DNA from: JAMZMI01 sp047632435
GTDB lineage: Bacteria; Bacteroidota; Bacteroidia; Cytophagales; Cyclobacteriaceae
Direction of reading: 5' to 3'
NCBI GenBank assembly: GCA_047632435.1
Contig: JBLICU010000006.1
Coordinates: forward strand, 1-64,000
DNA: 64,000 nucleotides
Part shown: positions 56,821-64,000 of the stretch, piece by piece
Position numbering within the stretch: position 1 is the stretch's first letter
Layout: each line of letters opens with the position of its first letter
Notes under the pieces: model-generated
Told to the model about the DNA's origin: nothing
What the model saw: only the letters and a program-made list of their open reading frames with translations
Database searches by the model: none
Made by a program: the position numbers and the translations under genes

Positions 56821-57827
56821 GCAAAAAGGGAGTATTATTAGTCAATCTAGGCACACCAGACTCTACGAGTGTTCCGGATGTAAGGAAATATCTAAGGGAA
56901 TTTTTAATGGATAAGCGGGTCATCGACATTCCGGTTATTCCAAGATGGTTACTGGTCAATTTGATCATTGCTACATTCAGATCCCCAAAATCAGCAGCTG
57001 AATACCGTAAGCTTTTTAATGAGCGAGGCTCACCTTTAAAGTACTACACATCAGATATTACTGCGCTGTTGCAAAAGGAGCTACAGGAAAAGTACGTGGT
57101 GGAATTTGCCATGAGGTACCAGAGTCCGAGTATTGAGGACGGACTGAAGCGATTGACAGAAGCGAATGTGAGTGATATTCACGTGATCCCGTTGTTTCCT
57201 CAATATGCCTCGGCCTCTAGCGGTTCGGTCATTGACAAAGTGATGGAAATCACGAAGCAGTGGCAGATTGTGCCTAATATCAAGTTTACTTCACAATTTT
57301 TGGAGGAAGAATTGTTTCTAGAGGTCATAGCTAAAAAAGGGAAGGCGTGGATGGAGAGGACCGACTATGATCACTTCGTTTTTAGTTACCATGGCTTACC
57401 CCAAAGACAAATCAGAAAAGGATCAGTAGGTGACCAATGCCAGCTTGGTTCGTGTTGTGATACTTTTCATGATAAGAATCGGTTCTGCTATCGGGCGCAG
57501 TGTTTTCATACTACAAGATTGCTAGCCGAAAAGCTGGGATTGACAGAAGATCAATACACGGTTTGTTTTCAATCACGGTTGGGAAAGGATCCTTGGGTAC
57601 AACCTTATACCGATGTGGTTCTTAAAGAACTTCCAAAGCAAGGCAAAAAGAAAGTACTGGCATTTTCCCCAGCTTTTGTCTCAGACTGTCTGGAGACCAC
57701 CATAGAAGTTGGTCAGGAATACAAGCATGATTTCATGGAAGCCGGAGGCGAGCAATGGGATTTGGTAGAAAGCCTCAATGATGATCCCATGTGGGTGGAG
57801 TGTTTGGTAGGGATGGTGAAGGGGTAA
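56817..57827 (+). CDS. hemH: Ferrochelatase
   Basis: 336 residues. The conserved 'VFSYHGLPQRQIRKG' (catalytic His) and 'PAFVSDCLETTIEV' (catalytic Glu) are present. A Cys-rich stretch 'CQLGSCCDTFHDKNRFCYRA' may bind a 2Fe-2S cluster or metal, which some bacterial ferrochelatases have. It inserts Fe into protoporphyrin IX to make heme. Confidence 0.95.
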   Translation: MSKKGVLLVNLGTPDSTSVPDVRKYLREFLMDKRVIDIPVIPRWLLVNLIIATFRSPKSAAEYRKLFNERGSPLKYYTSDITALLQKELQEKYVVEFAMRYQSPSIEDGLKRLTEANVSDIHVIPLFPQYASASSGSVIDKVMEITKQWQIVPNIKFTSQFLEEELFLEVIAKKGKAWMERTDYDHFVFSYHGLPQRQIRKGSVGDQCQLGSCCDTFHDKNRFCYRAQCFHTTRLLAEKLGLTEDQYTVCFQSRLGKDPWVQPYTDVVLKELPKQGKKKVLAFSPAFVSDCLETTIEVGQEYKHDFMEAGGEQWDLVESLNDDPMWVECLVGMVKG

Positions 57828-57962
57828 TTTTCCAATCAAACCAATTGTTGATCTAGGAAAAGTGACTTGAATATTTTGAAAAAAAATCAAAATATATTAA
57901 CAATACAGAAATATAAACATTTCAAAAAACATCTTTTAAAGAATTTAAAAGCAGTTATTAAT

Positions 57963-58020
57963 TACAAATTTACCCACCAAAACATACAAATTTACCCACC
58001 AAAACATACAAATTTACCCA
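57963..58020. repeat. 22-bp tandem iterons upstream of the DUF4143 ATPase gene
   Basis: The 22-bp unit TACAAATTTACCCACCAAAACA is repeated at 57963-57984 and 57985-58006, with a third partial copy at 58007-58020, 34 bp before the start at 58054. The exact spacing and position suggest a regulator binding site. No other gene lies in 57828-58053. Confidence 0.6.
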
Positions 58021-58053
58021 TGAATTGATTACTTTCGTGTAAAAGAAAGTAGT

Positions 58054-59310
58054 GTGATCCATAAAAGAAACCTGATACATGCGATAGAATTAGCACTTGA
58101 CGATACTCCGGTAATCGTTTTAAATGGGGCAAGGCAAGTAGGGAAAAGCACCCTTTGCAAGCAGCTATTGGAGGAGGGTGTATTAAAAGCACAGCTCGTC
58201 ACATTAGATGACCCAACGACCCTTTTGGCAGCTCAATCAGATGCACTTGGTTTTCTGGAAGGATTAAATAAGCATCTGATCATTGATGAAGTACAAAGAG
58301 CACCCGAACTGCTGCTCAGTATCAAAAAACTCATTGATGAAGATCGCAAGGAACGAAGGATCATTCTCACTGGATCGACCGATGTGATGAGCTTGCCTAA
58401 GATTGCCGATTCATTGGCTGGAAGGATCGAAATACACAACCTTTGGCCCTTTTCTCAGGATGAAATAGTCGGCCAAAAGTCAAATTTTATAGATGCCCTT
58501 GTTTCAGAGAAAGGCACATTTGCAGTGCGTAAAATGCCCTGGGATGAGATCATACAGATGATCGTAGATGGTGGGTATCCGGAGGTGCTGAATAGAAAAA
58601 ATCCTTCCAGAAAATCAAAGTGGTTTGAGTCTTACATTGTTTCCGTTTTGCAAAAGGATATCAGAGATCTGGCCAATATTGAGGGATTGGTACAGATTCC
58701 AAATGTTCTTCACTTGATAGCAGCCAGAGTAGGCAGCACCATCAATTTATCTGATGTCTCTCGATTGTCTGGTGTCAAAAACACGACACTTCAACGGTAT
58801 ATGGCGCTATTGGAGTACGTTTTTCTGATTGTAAAAATACCTGCATGGACGCCCAATGTTGAAGGCCAGTTTGTGAAATCGCCGAAAGTGTTTCTGAACG
58901 ATACTGGACTCCTTTGTCATTTACGGGGAGAAGGTGTTAATAGCTTGATTCAGAACCGTAGTAATGCAGGAGCTTTTTTCGAGAATTTCGTAGTGCTGGA
59001 TATTATCAAACAATTGAGCTGGTCAGAGACTCAATTAAAGCCCTATCATTTCAGTATCCACAAGGGAGCGGAAGTTGATTTGGTTCTGGAGGACAGAAGA
59101 AAACAACTTTACGGCATAGAAATAAAAGCCGCTTCTTCGCTCAAAGAGCAGGATTTCAAAGGCCTCAAACAGCTCGCAAAACTGGCTGGAGACAAGTTTA
59201 AGAAGGGGATCATTCTTTATACAGGAGATCAGGTTTTGTCAGGTTTTGGTGGAGAAAACTTACACGCTGTTCCCATTGCAGCACTTTGGGAGACCCGAGT
59301 TTTCAAATAG
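58054..59310 (+). CDS. AAA+ ATPase with DUF4143 domain
   Basis: 418 residues, GTG start. AAA_14 ATPase: Walker A 'LNGARQVGKSTL' (24-34), Walker B 'KHLIIDEVQRAPE' and 'ILTGSTDV' sensor. The DUF4143 domain follows (~200-350), with a winged-helix-like 'INLSDVSRLSGVKNTTLQRYM' and 'VFLNDTGLLCHLRG', and a restriction-endonuclease-like tail ('KGAEVDLVLEDRRKQLYGIEIKA'). The family is numerous in Bacteroidota and its role is unknown; some members have been suggested to be defence- or toxin-related. Tandem iterons precede it. Confidence 0.88.
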   Translation: MIHKRNLIHAIELALDDTPVIVLNGARQVGKSTLCKQLLEEGVLKAQLVTLDDPTTLLAAQSDALGFLEGLNKHLIIDEVQRAPELLLSIKKLIDEDRKERRIILTGSTDVMSLPKIADSLAGRIEIHNLWPFSQDEIVGQKSNFIDALVSEKGTFAVRKMPWDEIIQMIVDGGYPEVLNRKNPSRKSKWFESYIVSVLQKDIRDLANIEGLVQIPNVLHLIAARVGSTINLSDVSRLSGVKNTTLQRYMALLEYVFLIVKIPAWTPNVEGQFVKSPKVFLNDTGLLCHLRGEGVNSLIQNRSNAGAFFENFVVLDIIKQLSWSETQLKPYHFSIHKGAEVDLVLEDRRKQLYGIEIKAASSLKEQDFKGLKQLAKLAGDKFKKGIILYTGDQVLSGFGGENLHAVPIAALWETRVFK

Positions 59311-59462
59311 GATAAGCTTGGCATGCAAGACCCGTCTTTCAGAAAATGTCAGGATTTTATCGTTTGAATATCACAAGATTGAATTGCGTAATCATCTATT
59401 GATTGAAGCAATTTCACTGCCGCATCCTAAGCCTGTCCAGAATGTCAATGTTTTCTTTTTTA

Positions 59463-60878
59463 TCAAAGCACAATGATTTTTTCTTCCTTGAAATTTTTGC
59501 CGAAAGGGATTTTTAGGATGTAAACGCCTGATTCTAAATCAGGAATTGAAAAAGTATTTATACCATTCACAGACTTAAGTAGGAACTCATCTCCCAAAAG
59601 GTTGTAAAGGTTAATTTTTAAGAAAACATTTTCTGATTGGATGGTGATTGATTCATTGGAAGCAACCGGATTTGGGGCAACAATAGCCCCTTTTTCTACC
59701 TCGATGTAATTTTCTAAAGTTAAAGTATCTAGCAAAATCCCATTGATCAATCCAATAAGGCTAACACCAAAAATACCAGCTTGTGTATACATGGTTGTTC
59801 CTGACATTAGCCAATCAGCGGATGTCGGTTCCGCTCCGGGTATTAGCCATTGGTAGCTGTCATATCCTTCGCTGGAATTAAAAAAAGTCACTTCCTGGAA
59901 TAAAGAAACAGATCGGCGATTTGCAAGAAAGGCAAGGGATTTGTCACCACACGATTCTATTTGATCCGCAATCTCGGACCTAAGATCTATTAATTGGTTG
60001 TAAACATTTTCGCCAGGACAAAGTGTACTGCATCCGTCTCTGTGACCAACGATACTTCCTATAGAGCCAAATGTATGAGGGTAGTTTTCTTTTGGATCGA
60101 GTTCTTCCTTATCCAGCTTAAAAGAGACAAGTGTTTGCAGTGAATTCCATGTTTGGTCAGTGGGGGTTGCAGTTTCATAATTCCCCAAAAGACAGATGCC
60201 CATTGTGCCGCTGTTACTTCCGCAAAAATGTGCACCCAACACATTATCCTGTTCTCCATCGGCCGGATCGCGCCCGGCATAGATGTCTCCATTCTGAGCG
60301 ATCAGATAATTATAACCAATATCCGACCAGCCATTTACTTCTGTGTGATACACATAGATATCCCGGACCACCTGAGTGTAATTCATGTTTGTATTTGAGC
60401 CTGCCGCGTGGTGGACAACCACATGTTTGACGGCTGTAAATGATCGACTAAAGGAAGGAGGAGTGAGTCCAGATCGCCATTCTGACTGACTAATGGCTTG
60501 GATCTCAAAGTTGCAAGGGTCTTGATTTTTTCTGGAAATGGGACTTGATAGGGTTGGGGATTCACCACTATTGATGAGATAGATTTCGAATGAACCGGGC
60601 GTAACCATAGAGACTTGTATTCCTTCGAAAACTTTGCCCAAAGACAAAAAATAGGTAAAATCTGGGGCATCAGGATCAATCGGAATGTAAAGGGTGTCTT
60701 GGCCTATTTTCACCATCACCTCATCGCTTGTTTTCAGTTCTGACTTGATAGCAATGGCTGTTATTGGCTGATTTGTTATGACCGAATGCGCAGTTGATTT
60801 TTGGACACTTGTAGGCTGGGCATGCGAGAAATATTGAAGGGAAAAAAGAAAAAGAAAGTATGCCGTTTTTTTAACCAC
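59463..60878 (-). CDS. T9SS-secreted PGRP/N-acetylmuramoyl-L-alanine amidase
   Basis: 471 residues: a signal peptide ('AYFLFLFSLQYFSHAQ'), then an amidase_2/PGRP domain (~residues 145-315) with the zinc ligands 'VVVHHAAG' (His), 'VGHRDGCSTLCPGE' (His and Cys) and the PGRP motif 'SDIGYNYLIAQNGDIYAGRD'. The C-terminus has the type A T9SS sorting domain ('APNPVASNESITIQ', 'GVYILKIPFG'). It should cleave the amide between muramic acid and the stem peptide outside the cell, attacking other bacteria or turning over cell wall. The stop overlaps the cysteine desulfurase gene region by 8 bp. Confidence 0.9.
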   Translation of the reverse strand: MVKKTAYFLFLFSLQYFSHAQPTSVQKSTAHSVITNQPITAIAIKSELKTSDEVMVKIGQDTLYIPIDPDAPDFTYFLSLGKVFEGIQVSMVTPGSFEIYLINSGESPTLSSPISRKNQDPCNFEIQAISQSEWRSGLTPPSFSRSFTAVKHVVVHHAAGSNTNMNYTQVVRDIYVYHTEVNGWSDIGYNYLIAQNGDIYAGRDPADGEQDNVLGAHFCGSNSGTMGICLLGNYETATPTDQTWNSLQTLVSFKLDKEELDPKENYPHTFGSIGSIVGHRDGCSTLCPGENVYNQLIDLRSEIADQIESCGDKSLAFLANRRSVSLFQEVTFFNSSEGYDSYQWLIPGAEPTSADWLMSGTTMYTQAGIFGVSLIGLINGILLDTLTLENYIEVEKGAIVAPNPVASNESITIQSENVFLKINLYNLLGDEFLLKSVNGINTFSIPDLESGVYILKIPFGKNFKEEKIIVL

Positions 60879-62007
60879 GCTTGAATAAGTCTGCCAGTTT
60901 AGTCACAACGTAATCCACTTGTTGCTTGTTGTTGTATCGGCTAAAAGACATCCGAATGGCACCTTTGTTTGGGTCTGCACCAATCGCATTTAGCACATGT
61001 GATCCAATGTTGGATCCGCTGCTACATGCACTTCCTCCGGAAACAGAAATATTGGAGATATCAAGGTTAAATAGCAGCATATCATTGATTTCATTGGGAG
61101 GCAGACAAACATTCAAAACGGTATAAAGGCTATTTTCCAAATCTGCGGAATTGCCATAAAACCCAACACCTGGCACTTCTGCTTTCAATCGCTCTATCGC
61201 ATAAGCTTTCACACTTTCTATCTGTCTTCTGTGTGAGTCCATATTAGCATAAGCCATTTCCAGGGCTTTGGCCAATCCAATTATTCCATACACATTTTCT
61301 GTTCCTCCACGCATGTTTCGTTCTTGTGCGCCTCCATGCATGAATGGATGAATTTTTCTTTTATGGTTTACATATAAAAAGCCCACTCCTTTCGGGCCAT
61401 GAAATTTATGTGCAGCACCGACCATAAAATCGACATTTGCTTTTTGAAGATCATGGCGATAGTGTGCCATGGATTGTACCGTATCAGAATGAAATAGGGA
61501 ATCGAAATTTTTGCACAATGTACCGATCGTTTCAAGGTCATTGAGGTTGCCAATTTCATTATTGGCATGCATCAGAGAGACGAGTGATTTTGGGTACTCT
61601 GTGAGCAATTCCTCAAGTTGATGCAAGTCGATGTTTCCAGAAGCGTCCACATTCAACATATGTGCTTTCACCAAACCATGTTTTTCTAAATGGTCAATGG
61701 TATGAAGAACAGCATGATGCTCCAGTGGAGAACTGATAATGTTTTTGATATCATAGGTAGATACTGCACTGGTAATTGCCGTGTTATCTGCTTCAGTTCC
61801 CCCAGAGGTAAAGAAGATCTCCGAGGGAGAAGTGTTCAACAAATCTGCCACTCGCTTCCGTGCCTGCTCTATGGCCGCCCTTACCTGTCTGCCATGTGAA
61901 TGGATAGAGGACGGGTTACCAAAATGATTGAGCATATATGGTTTCATTTCTTCAAAAACAGCCTCGTCAAGCGGGGTGGTAGCCGCATTATCAAAATATA
62001 CCTTCAT
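60871..62007 (-). CDS. Cysteine desulfurase (NifS/IscS family)
   Basis: 378 residues, full length. PLP Lys in 'GAAHKFHGPKGVGFLY' (~205), the active Cys in 'SGGSACSSGS' (~325), and 'NNEIGN' and 'HSDTVQS' motifs. It removes sulfur from cysteine for Fe-S clusters and thio-modified tRNA. It sits upstream of, and overlaps by 8 bp, the secreted amidase gene, an odd functional pairing that may be coincidental. Confidence 0.93.
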   Translation of the reverse strand: MKVYFDNAATTPLDEAVFEEMKPYMLNHFGNPSSIHSHGRQVRAAIEQARKRVADLLNTSPSEIFFTSGGTEADNTAITSAVSTYDIKNIISSPLEHHAVLHTIDHLEKHGLVKAHMLNVDASGNIDLHQLEELLTEYPKSLVSLMHANNEIGNLNDLETIGTLCKNFDSLFHSDTVQSMAHYRHDLQKANVDFMVGAAHKFHGPKGVGFLYVNHKRKIHPFMHGGAQERNMRGGTENVYGIIGLAKALEMAYANMDSHRRQIESVKAYAIERLKAEVPGVGFYGNSADLENSLYTVLNVCLPPNEINDMLLFNLDISNISVSGGSACSSGSNIGSHVLNAIGADPNKGAIRMSFSRYNNKQQVDYVVTKLADLFKRG

Positions 62008-62030
62008 GATTTCGTTATTCTTTTACATTG

Positions 62031-62064
62031 CAAAAATACACATATTGCAGCCTAGGCTAACCAA
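62031..62064 (-). promoter_or_regulatory. Possible promoter of the cysteine desulfurase gene
   Basis: On the minus strand the -7 element TATTTTTG (complement of 62031-62038) is perfect; a -33-like TTGG (complement of 62061-62064) lies 22 bp upstream, slightly beyond the usual spacing. Confidence 0.3.
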
Positions 62065-62067
62065 TAA

Positions 62068-62688
62068 ATGATGAGAGGAGAAAACACGATTTTAGAATAC
62101 CTTAAAAGGGTACAAGCCATAGCCAAAACCGGATTGTCCTATGCAAAAGACCGCTATGATCTTGAGCGCTACGAGGAACTTAGCGAAAATACAAACGATT
62201 TGCTGGCCGAATATTCCAGGGCGGACTTAGATGAGATCAGGTTCAATTTTGAAAGTTTGGAGGCCTATCCCACTCCGAAAGTTGATGTGCGCGGAGTTGT
62301 GCTTCGAGAAAATGAAATACTCCTTATTCAGGAAAAGTCAGATGGAAAATGGGCATTGCCTGGAGGATGGGCAGATATTGGATTTACGCCTGCAGAAAAT
62401 GTAATCAAGGAAATGTGGGAAGAATCCGGCCTTGAAGTGAGAGTGGATCGCTTGTTGGCTGTTTGGGACAAACGCAAACATGACCATCCGGATGATATCC
62501 ACTATGTCTACAAACTCAACTTCCTCTGTACTATCACCGGAGGTGAATTGTTGGCTGGTCATGAGACTTTAGCTGTCAATTTTTTTGATATCGACTCACT
62601 ACCAGAATTGTCCCTGATGCGGAATACAGCAGCCCAGATCAAGGAGCTGCATCGTTTGGCGCATTCAAGCGAAGTTTCTTTTGACTAG
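62068..62688 (+). CDS. Nudix hydrolase with Nudix_N_2 domain
   Basis: 206 residues. The N-terminal ~65 residues match the helical Nudix_N_2 domain ('LEYLKRVQAIAKTGLSYAKD'). The Nudix box is 'GWADIGFTPAENVIKEMWEESGLEV' in outline, with Lys in place of the usual Arg before Glu ('KEMWEESG'). Substrates in this group include nucleoside diphosphate-linked compounds such as CDP-choline; not determinable here. Divergent from the cysteine desulfurase gene. Confidence 0.9.
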   Translation: MMRGENTILEYLKRVQAIAKTGLSYAKDRYDLERYEELSENTNDLLAEYSRADLDEIRFNFESLEAYPTPKVDVRGVVLRENEILLIQEKSDGKWALPGGWADIGFTPAENVIKEMWEESGLEVRVDRLLAVWDKRKHDHPDDIHYVYKLNFLCTITGGELLAGHETLAVNFFDIDSLPELSLMRNTAAQIKELHRLAHSSEVSFD

Positions 62689-62920
62689 TGCAGTCATTTG
62701 TAAAAAAGTACTGGTTTTATAGACTAAAAAATAAGTTATTAGTACTCAATAACCAATCATTCCACTAAGTCGCAATCAATTCCTTAATCTCCATCATTAA
62801 TTTCTGAGCGAGATGGTCTCGCCGTAGAGGCGCTATCTGATTCAGCATAGATCCTAATGATTGGTTCGGTGCGGGCTCAATTGAATAAAGTGACACTTAT
62901 GTTAAAGTGCAATTGCTTAC

Positions 62921-62946
62921 ATTTGATAGTATCATTTGATAGTATC
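62921..62946 (+). promoter_or_regulatory. 13-bp tandem repeat abutting the fic start codon
   Basis: ATTTGATAGTATC occurs twice without a gap (62921-62933, 62934-62946), ending immediately before the ATG at 62947. An imperfect dyad (CACTT / AAGTG, 62894-62909) lies just upstream. The position suggests an operator or a translational control site. Confidence 0.45.
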
Positions 62947-63903
62947 ATGAATCCTCCTTACGAGATTACTCCTGCGATATTAAAATTGGTTTCATCCATT
63001 TCTGAGCAATTGGGTATAATCAAGGCAACACATTTAATTAAACCTCAAACTGAATTAAGAAAGAAAAATACGATTAAGACCATTCAATCCTCTCTTGAAA
63101 TTGAAGGAAACACATTAACTGTAGAGCAAATAACAGCCTTGGTGGATAATAAAAGAGTAATGGCACCTGCCAAAGACATTCAAGAAGTAAAAAATGCTAT
63201 TCAGGTTTATGATAATATCAAAAATTATAAACTTGATTCAGTCAAAGACTTTAAAAAGGCACATTTGGCTTTAATGAAGCACTTAATTGATTCCCCAGGA
63301 GAATTCCGAAAAACTGAAGTTGGAGTTGTCAAAGGGTCAAGAGTGCAGCACCTTGCCCCTCCAGGGGAAATGGTAAATGGATTGATGACCGACTTATTCA
63401 AGTATTTGAAACAAAATGATGAGATTCCTCTAATCAAAAGTTGTGTATTTCATTACGAATTGGAATTTATCCACCCATTTATTGATGGAAATGGCAGGAT
63501 GGGGAGGCTATGGCAAACCATCATTCTTATGAATTATAATTTTGTTTTCCAGTATCTTCCAATAGAATGGATCATCAAAGAAAGGCAAGATCAATATTAT
63601 AAATCATTAAGTATCTCGGATAAGACTGGGCAAGCGACCCCCTTTGTTGAGTTCATGTTACAGGTAATTAATGAGGCTCTGGAAATAGCACTCAATAGCC
63701 AAAGACCAGCCTTATCAAAAAATGACCGTTTAATGATTTTTAAAGAATCAAATAAAAACAGTGAATTTTCACGTCAAGATTACTTGAAACACTTCAAAGA
63801 GATCTCATCAGCTACTGGAAGTAGAGATTTAAAATTTGCAGTGGAAGAGGGCATAATTCAAAAAAGTGGTTATAAAAGAATGACGAAATATAATTATAAT
63901 TGA
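62947..63903 (+). CDS. Fic-domain AMP-transferase
   Basis: 318 residues from ATG 62947, the start supported by the initial 'MNPPYEITPAILKLVSSISE' helix; the frame is open to 62857 upstream, but the tandem repeat there makes an upstream start unlikely. Fic core motif 'HPFIDGNGRMGR' (HxFx(D/E)GNGRxxR) is intact. An N-terminal inhibitory helix motif 'SLEIEGN' matches SxxxE(G/N), so it is a class II Fic with self-inhibition. A winged-helix-like C-terminus ('FSRQDYLKHFKEI') follows. Fic enzymes usually transfer AMP to a target protein; target unknown. Confidence 0.92.
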   Translation: MNPPYEITPAILKLVSSISEQLGIIKATHLIKPQTELRKKNTIKTIQSSLEIEGNTLTVEQITALVDNKRVMAPAKDIQEVKNAIQVYDNIKNYKLDSVKDFKKAHLALMKHLIDSPGEFRKTEVGVVKGSRVQHLAPPGEMVNGLMTDLFKYLKQNDEIPLIKSCVFHYELEFIHPFIDGNGRMGRLWQTIILMNYNFVFQYLPIEWIIKERQDQYYKSLSISDKTGQATPFVEFMLQVINEALEIALNSQRPALSKNDRLMIFKESNKNSEFSRQDYLKHFKEISSATGSRDLKFAVEEGIIQKSGYKRMTKYNYN

Positions 63904-64000
63904 TCCCAACATGGGTTAGGCATGCCATGCATGGTAATGAACTAGCTACTTTCAATCTGCAAATTATAAAATAAGGATTCGGCCTATAGCTGGAACCTGA

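Noticed and set aside
57963..58020. Regular short repeats as a CRISPR array
   Set aside because: The units are directly adjacent without spacers, there are only 2.6 copies, and no cas gene is near. They are recorded as iterons.
62808..62822. GCGAGA / TCTCGC hairpin upstream of fic
   Set aside because: Short stem with a 3-base loop and no T run; could be chance, and it has no clear role.

Overview
The window reads as an ordinary stretch of chromosome from a Bacteroidota bacterium, most likely a marine-type Cytophagales relative. The supporting signs are two type IX secretion (T9SS) C-terminal sorting domains on intact or window-cut genes (6434 end; 59463-60878) plus a third on a broken gene, a SusC/SusD pair, a carboxypeptidase-regulatory-domain TonB receptor next to a DUF4249 lipoprotein, a DUF5723 protein, a bacterial GH3 protein, and promoters that fit the Bacteroidota TTTG / TAnnTTTG pattern. 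No rRNA, tRNA, CRISPR array, intact insertion sequence or prophage was found.

Layout. 1-6434: the 3' part of a giant secreted adhesin-like protein. 6435-7671: a ParE/RelE-type toxin-antitoxin pair bracketed by two copies of a ~135-bp repeat. 7672-12326: SusD and SusC. 12381-16210: a compact type III polyketide synthase cluster (methyltransferase, PKS, UbiA prenyltransferase, FAD oxidoreductase), followed by a PDZ aspartyl protease. 17680-23895: a heavily broken relative of the giant gene at the left end. 23970-28597: SNF2 helicase, LolC/E-like permease and RbfA. 28598-29163: a non-coding stretch rich in palindromes and hairpins. 29164-34575: a lipoprotein/TonB-receptor operon whose first and last genes are both broken. 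34652-46329: mainly housekeeping genes (rpiB, tatC, glyA, pheA, radA, a PLP enzyme, a pseudouridine synthase) with two Bacteroidota-specific envelope proteins. 46330-51032: an accessory segment with HipBA, an HTH-membrane protein and a lipoprotein hydrolase, separated by three copies of a ~125-bp dispersed repeat. 51033-62688: GH3, lptB, recJ, hemH, an AAA/DUF4143 ATPase, a secreted amidase, a cysteine desulfurase and a Nudix hydrolase. 62857-63903: a Fic protein.

Themes. (1) Gene decay is concentrated in secreted or surface genes (17680-23895, 29164, 33711) while neighbouring housekeeping genes are intact, which argues for real decay, though a draft-quality sequence cannot be excluded. (2) Two toxin-type modules (ParDE-like and HipBA) are each bracketed by a different repeat family, suggesting repeat-mediated gain. 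(3) The type III PKS/UbiA/methyltransferase/flavoenzyme cluster is the best candidate for an uncharacterised biosynthetic pathway; its gene content resembles Streptomyces srsABC plus a prenyltransferase, so a prenylated or alkylated phenolic lipid or quinone is a reasonable guess. (4) Several short tandem or inverted repeats sit directly upstream of genes (hipB, the DUF4143 ATPase, fic) and look like autoregulatory operators.

All calls rest on reading the sequence and translations; no database search was run, and residue positions are counted by eye.
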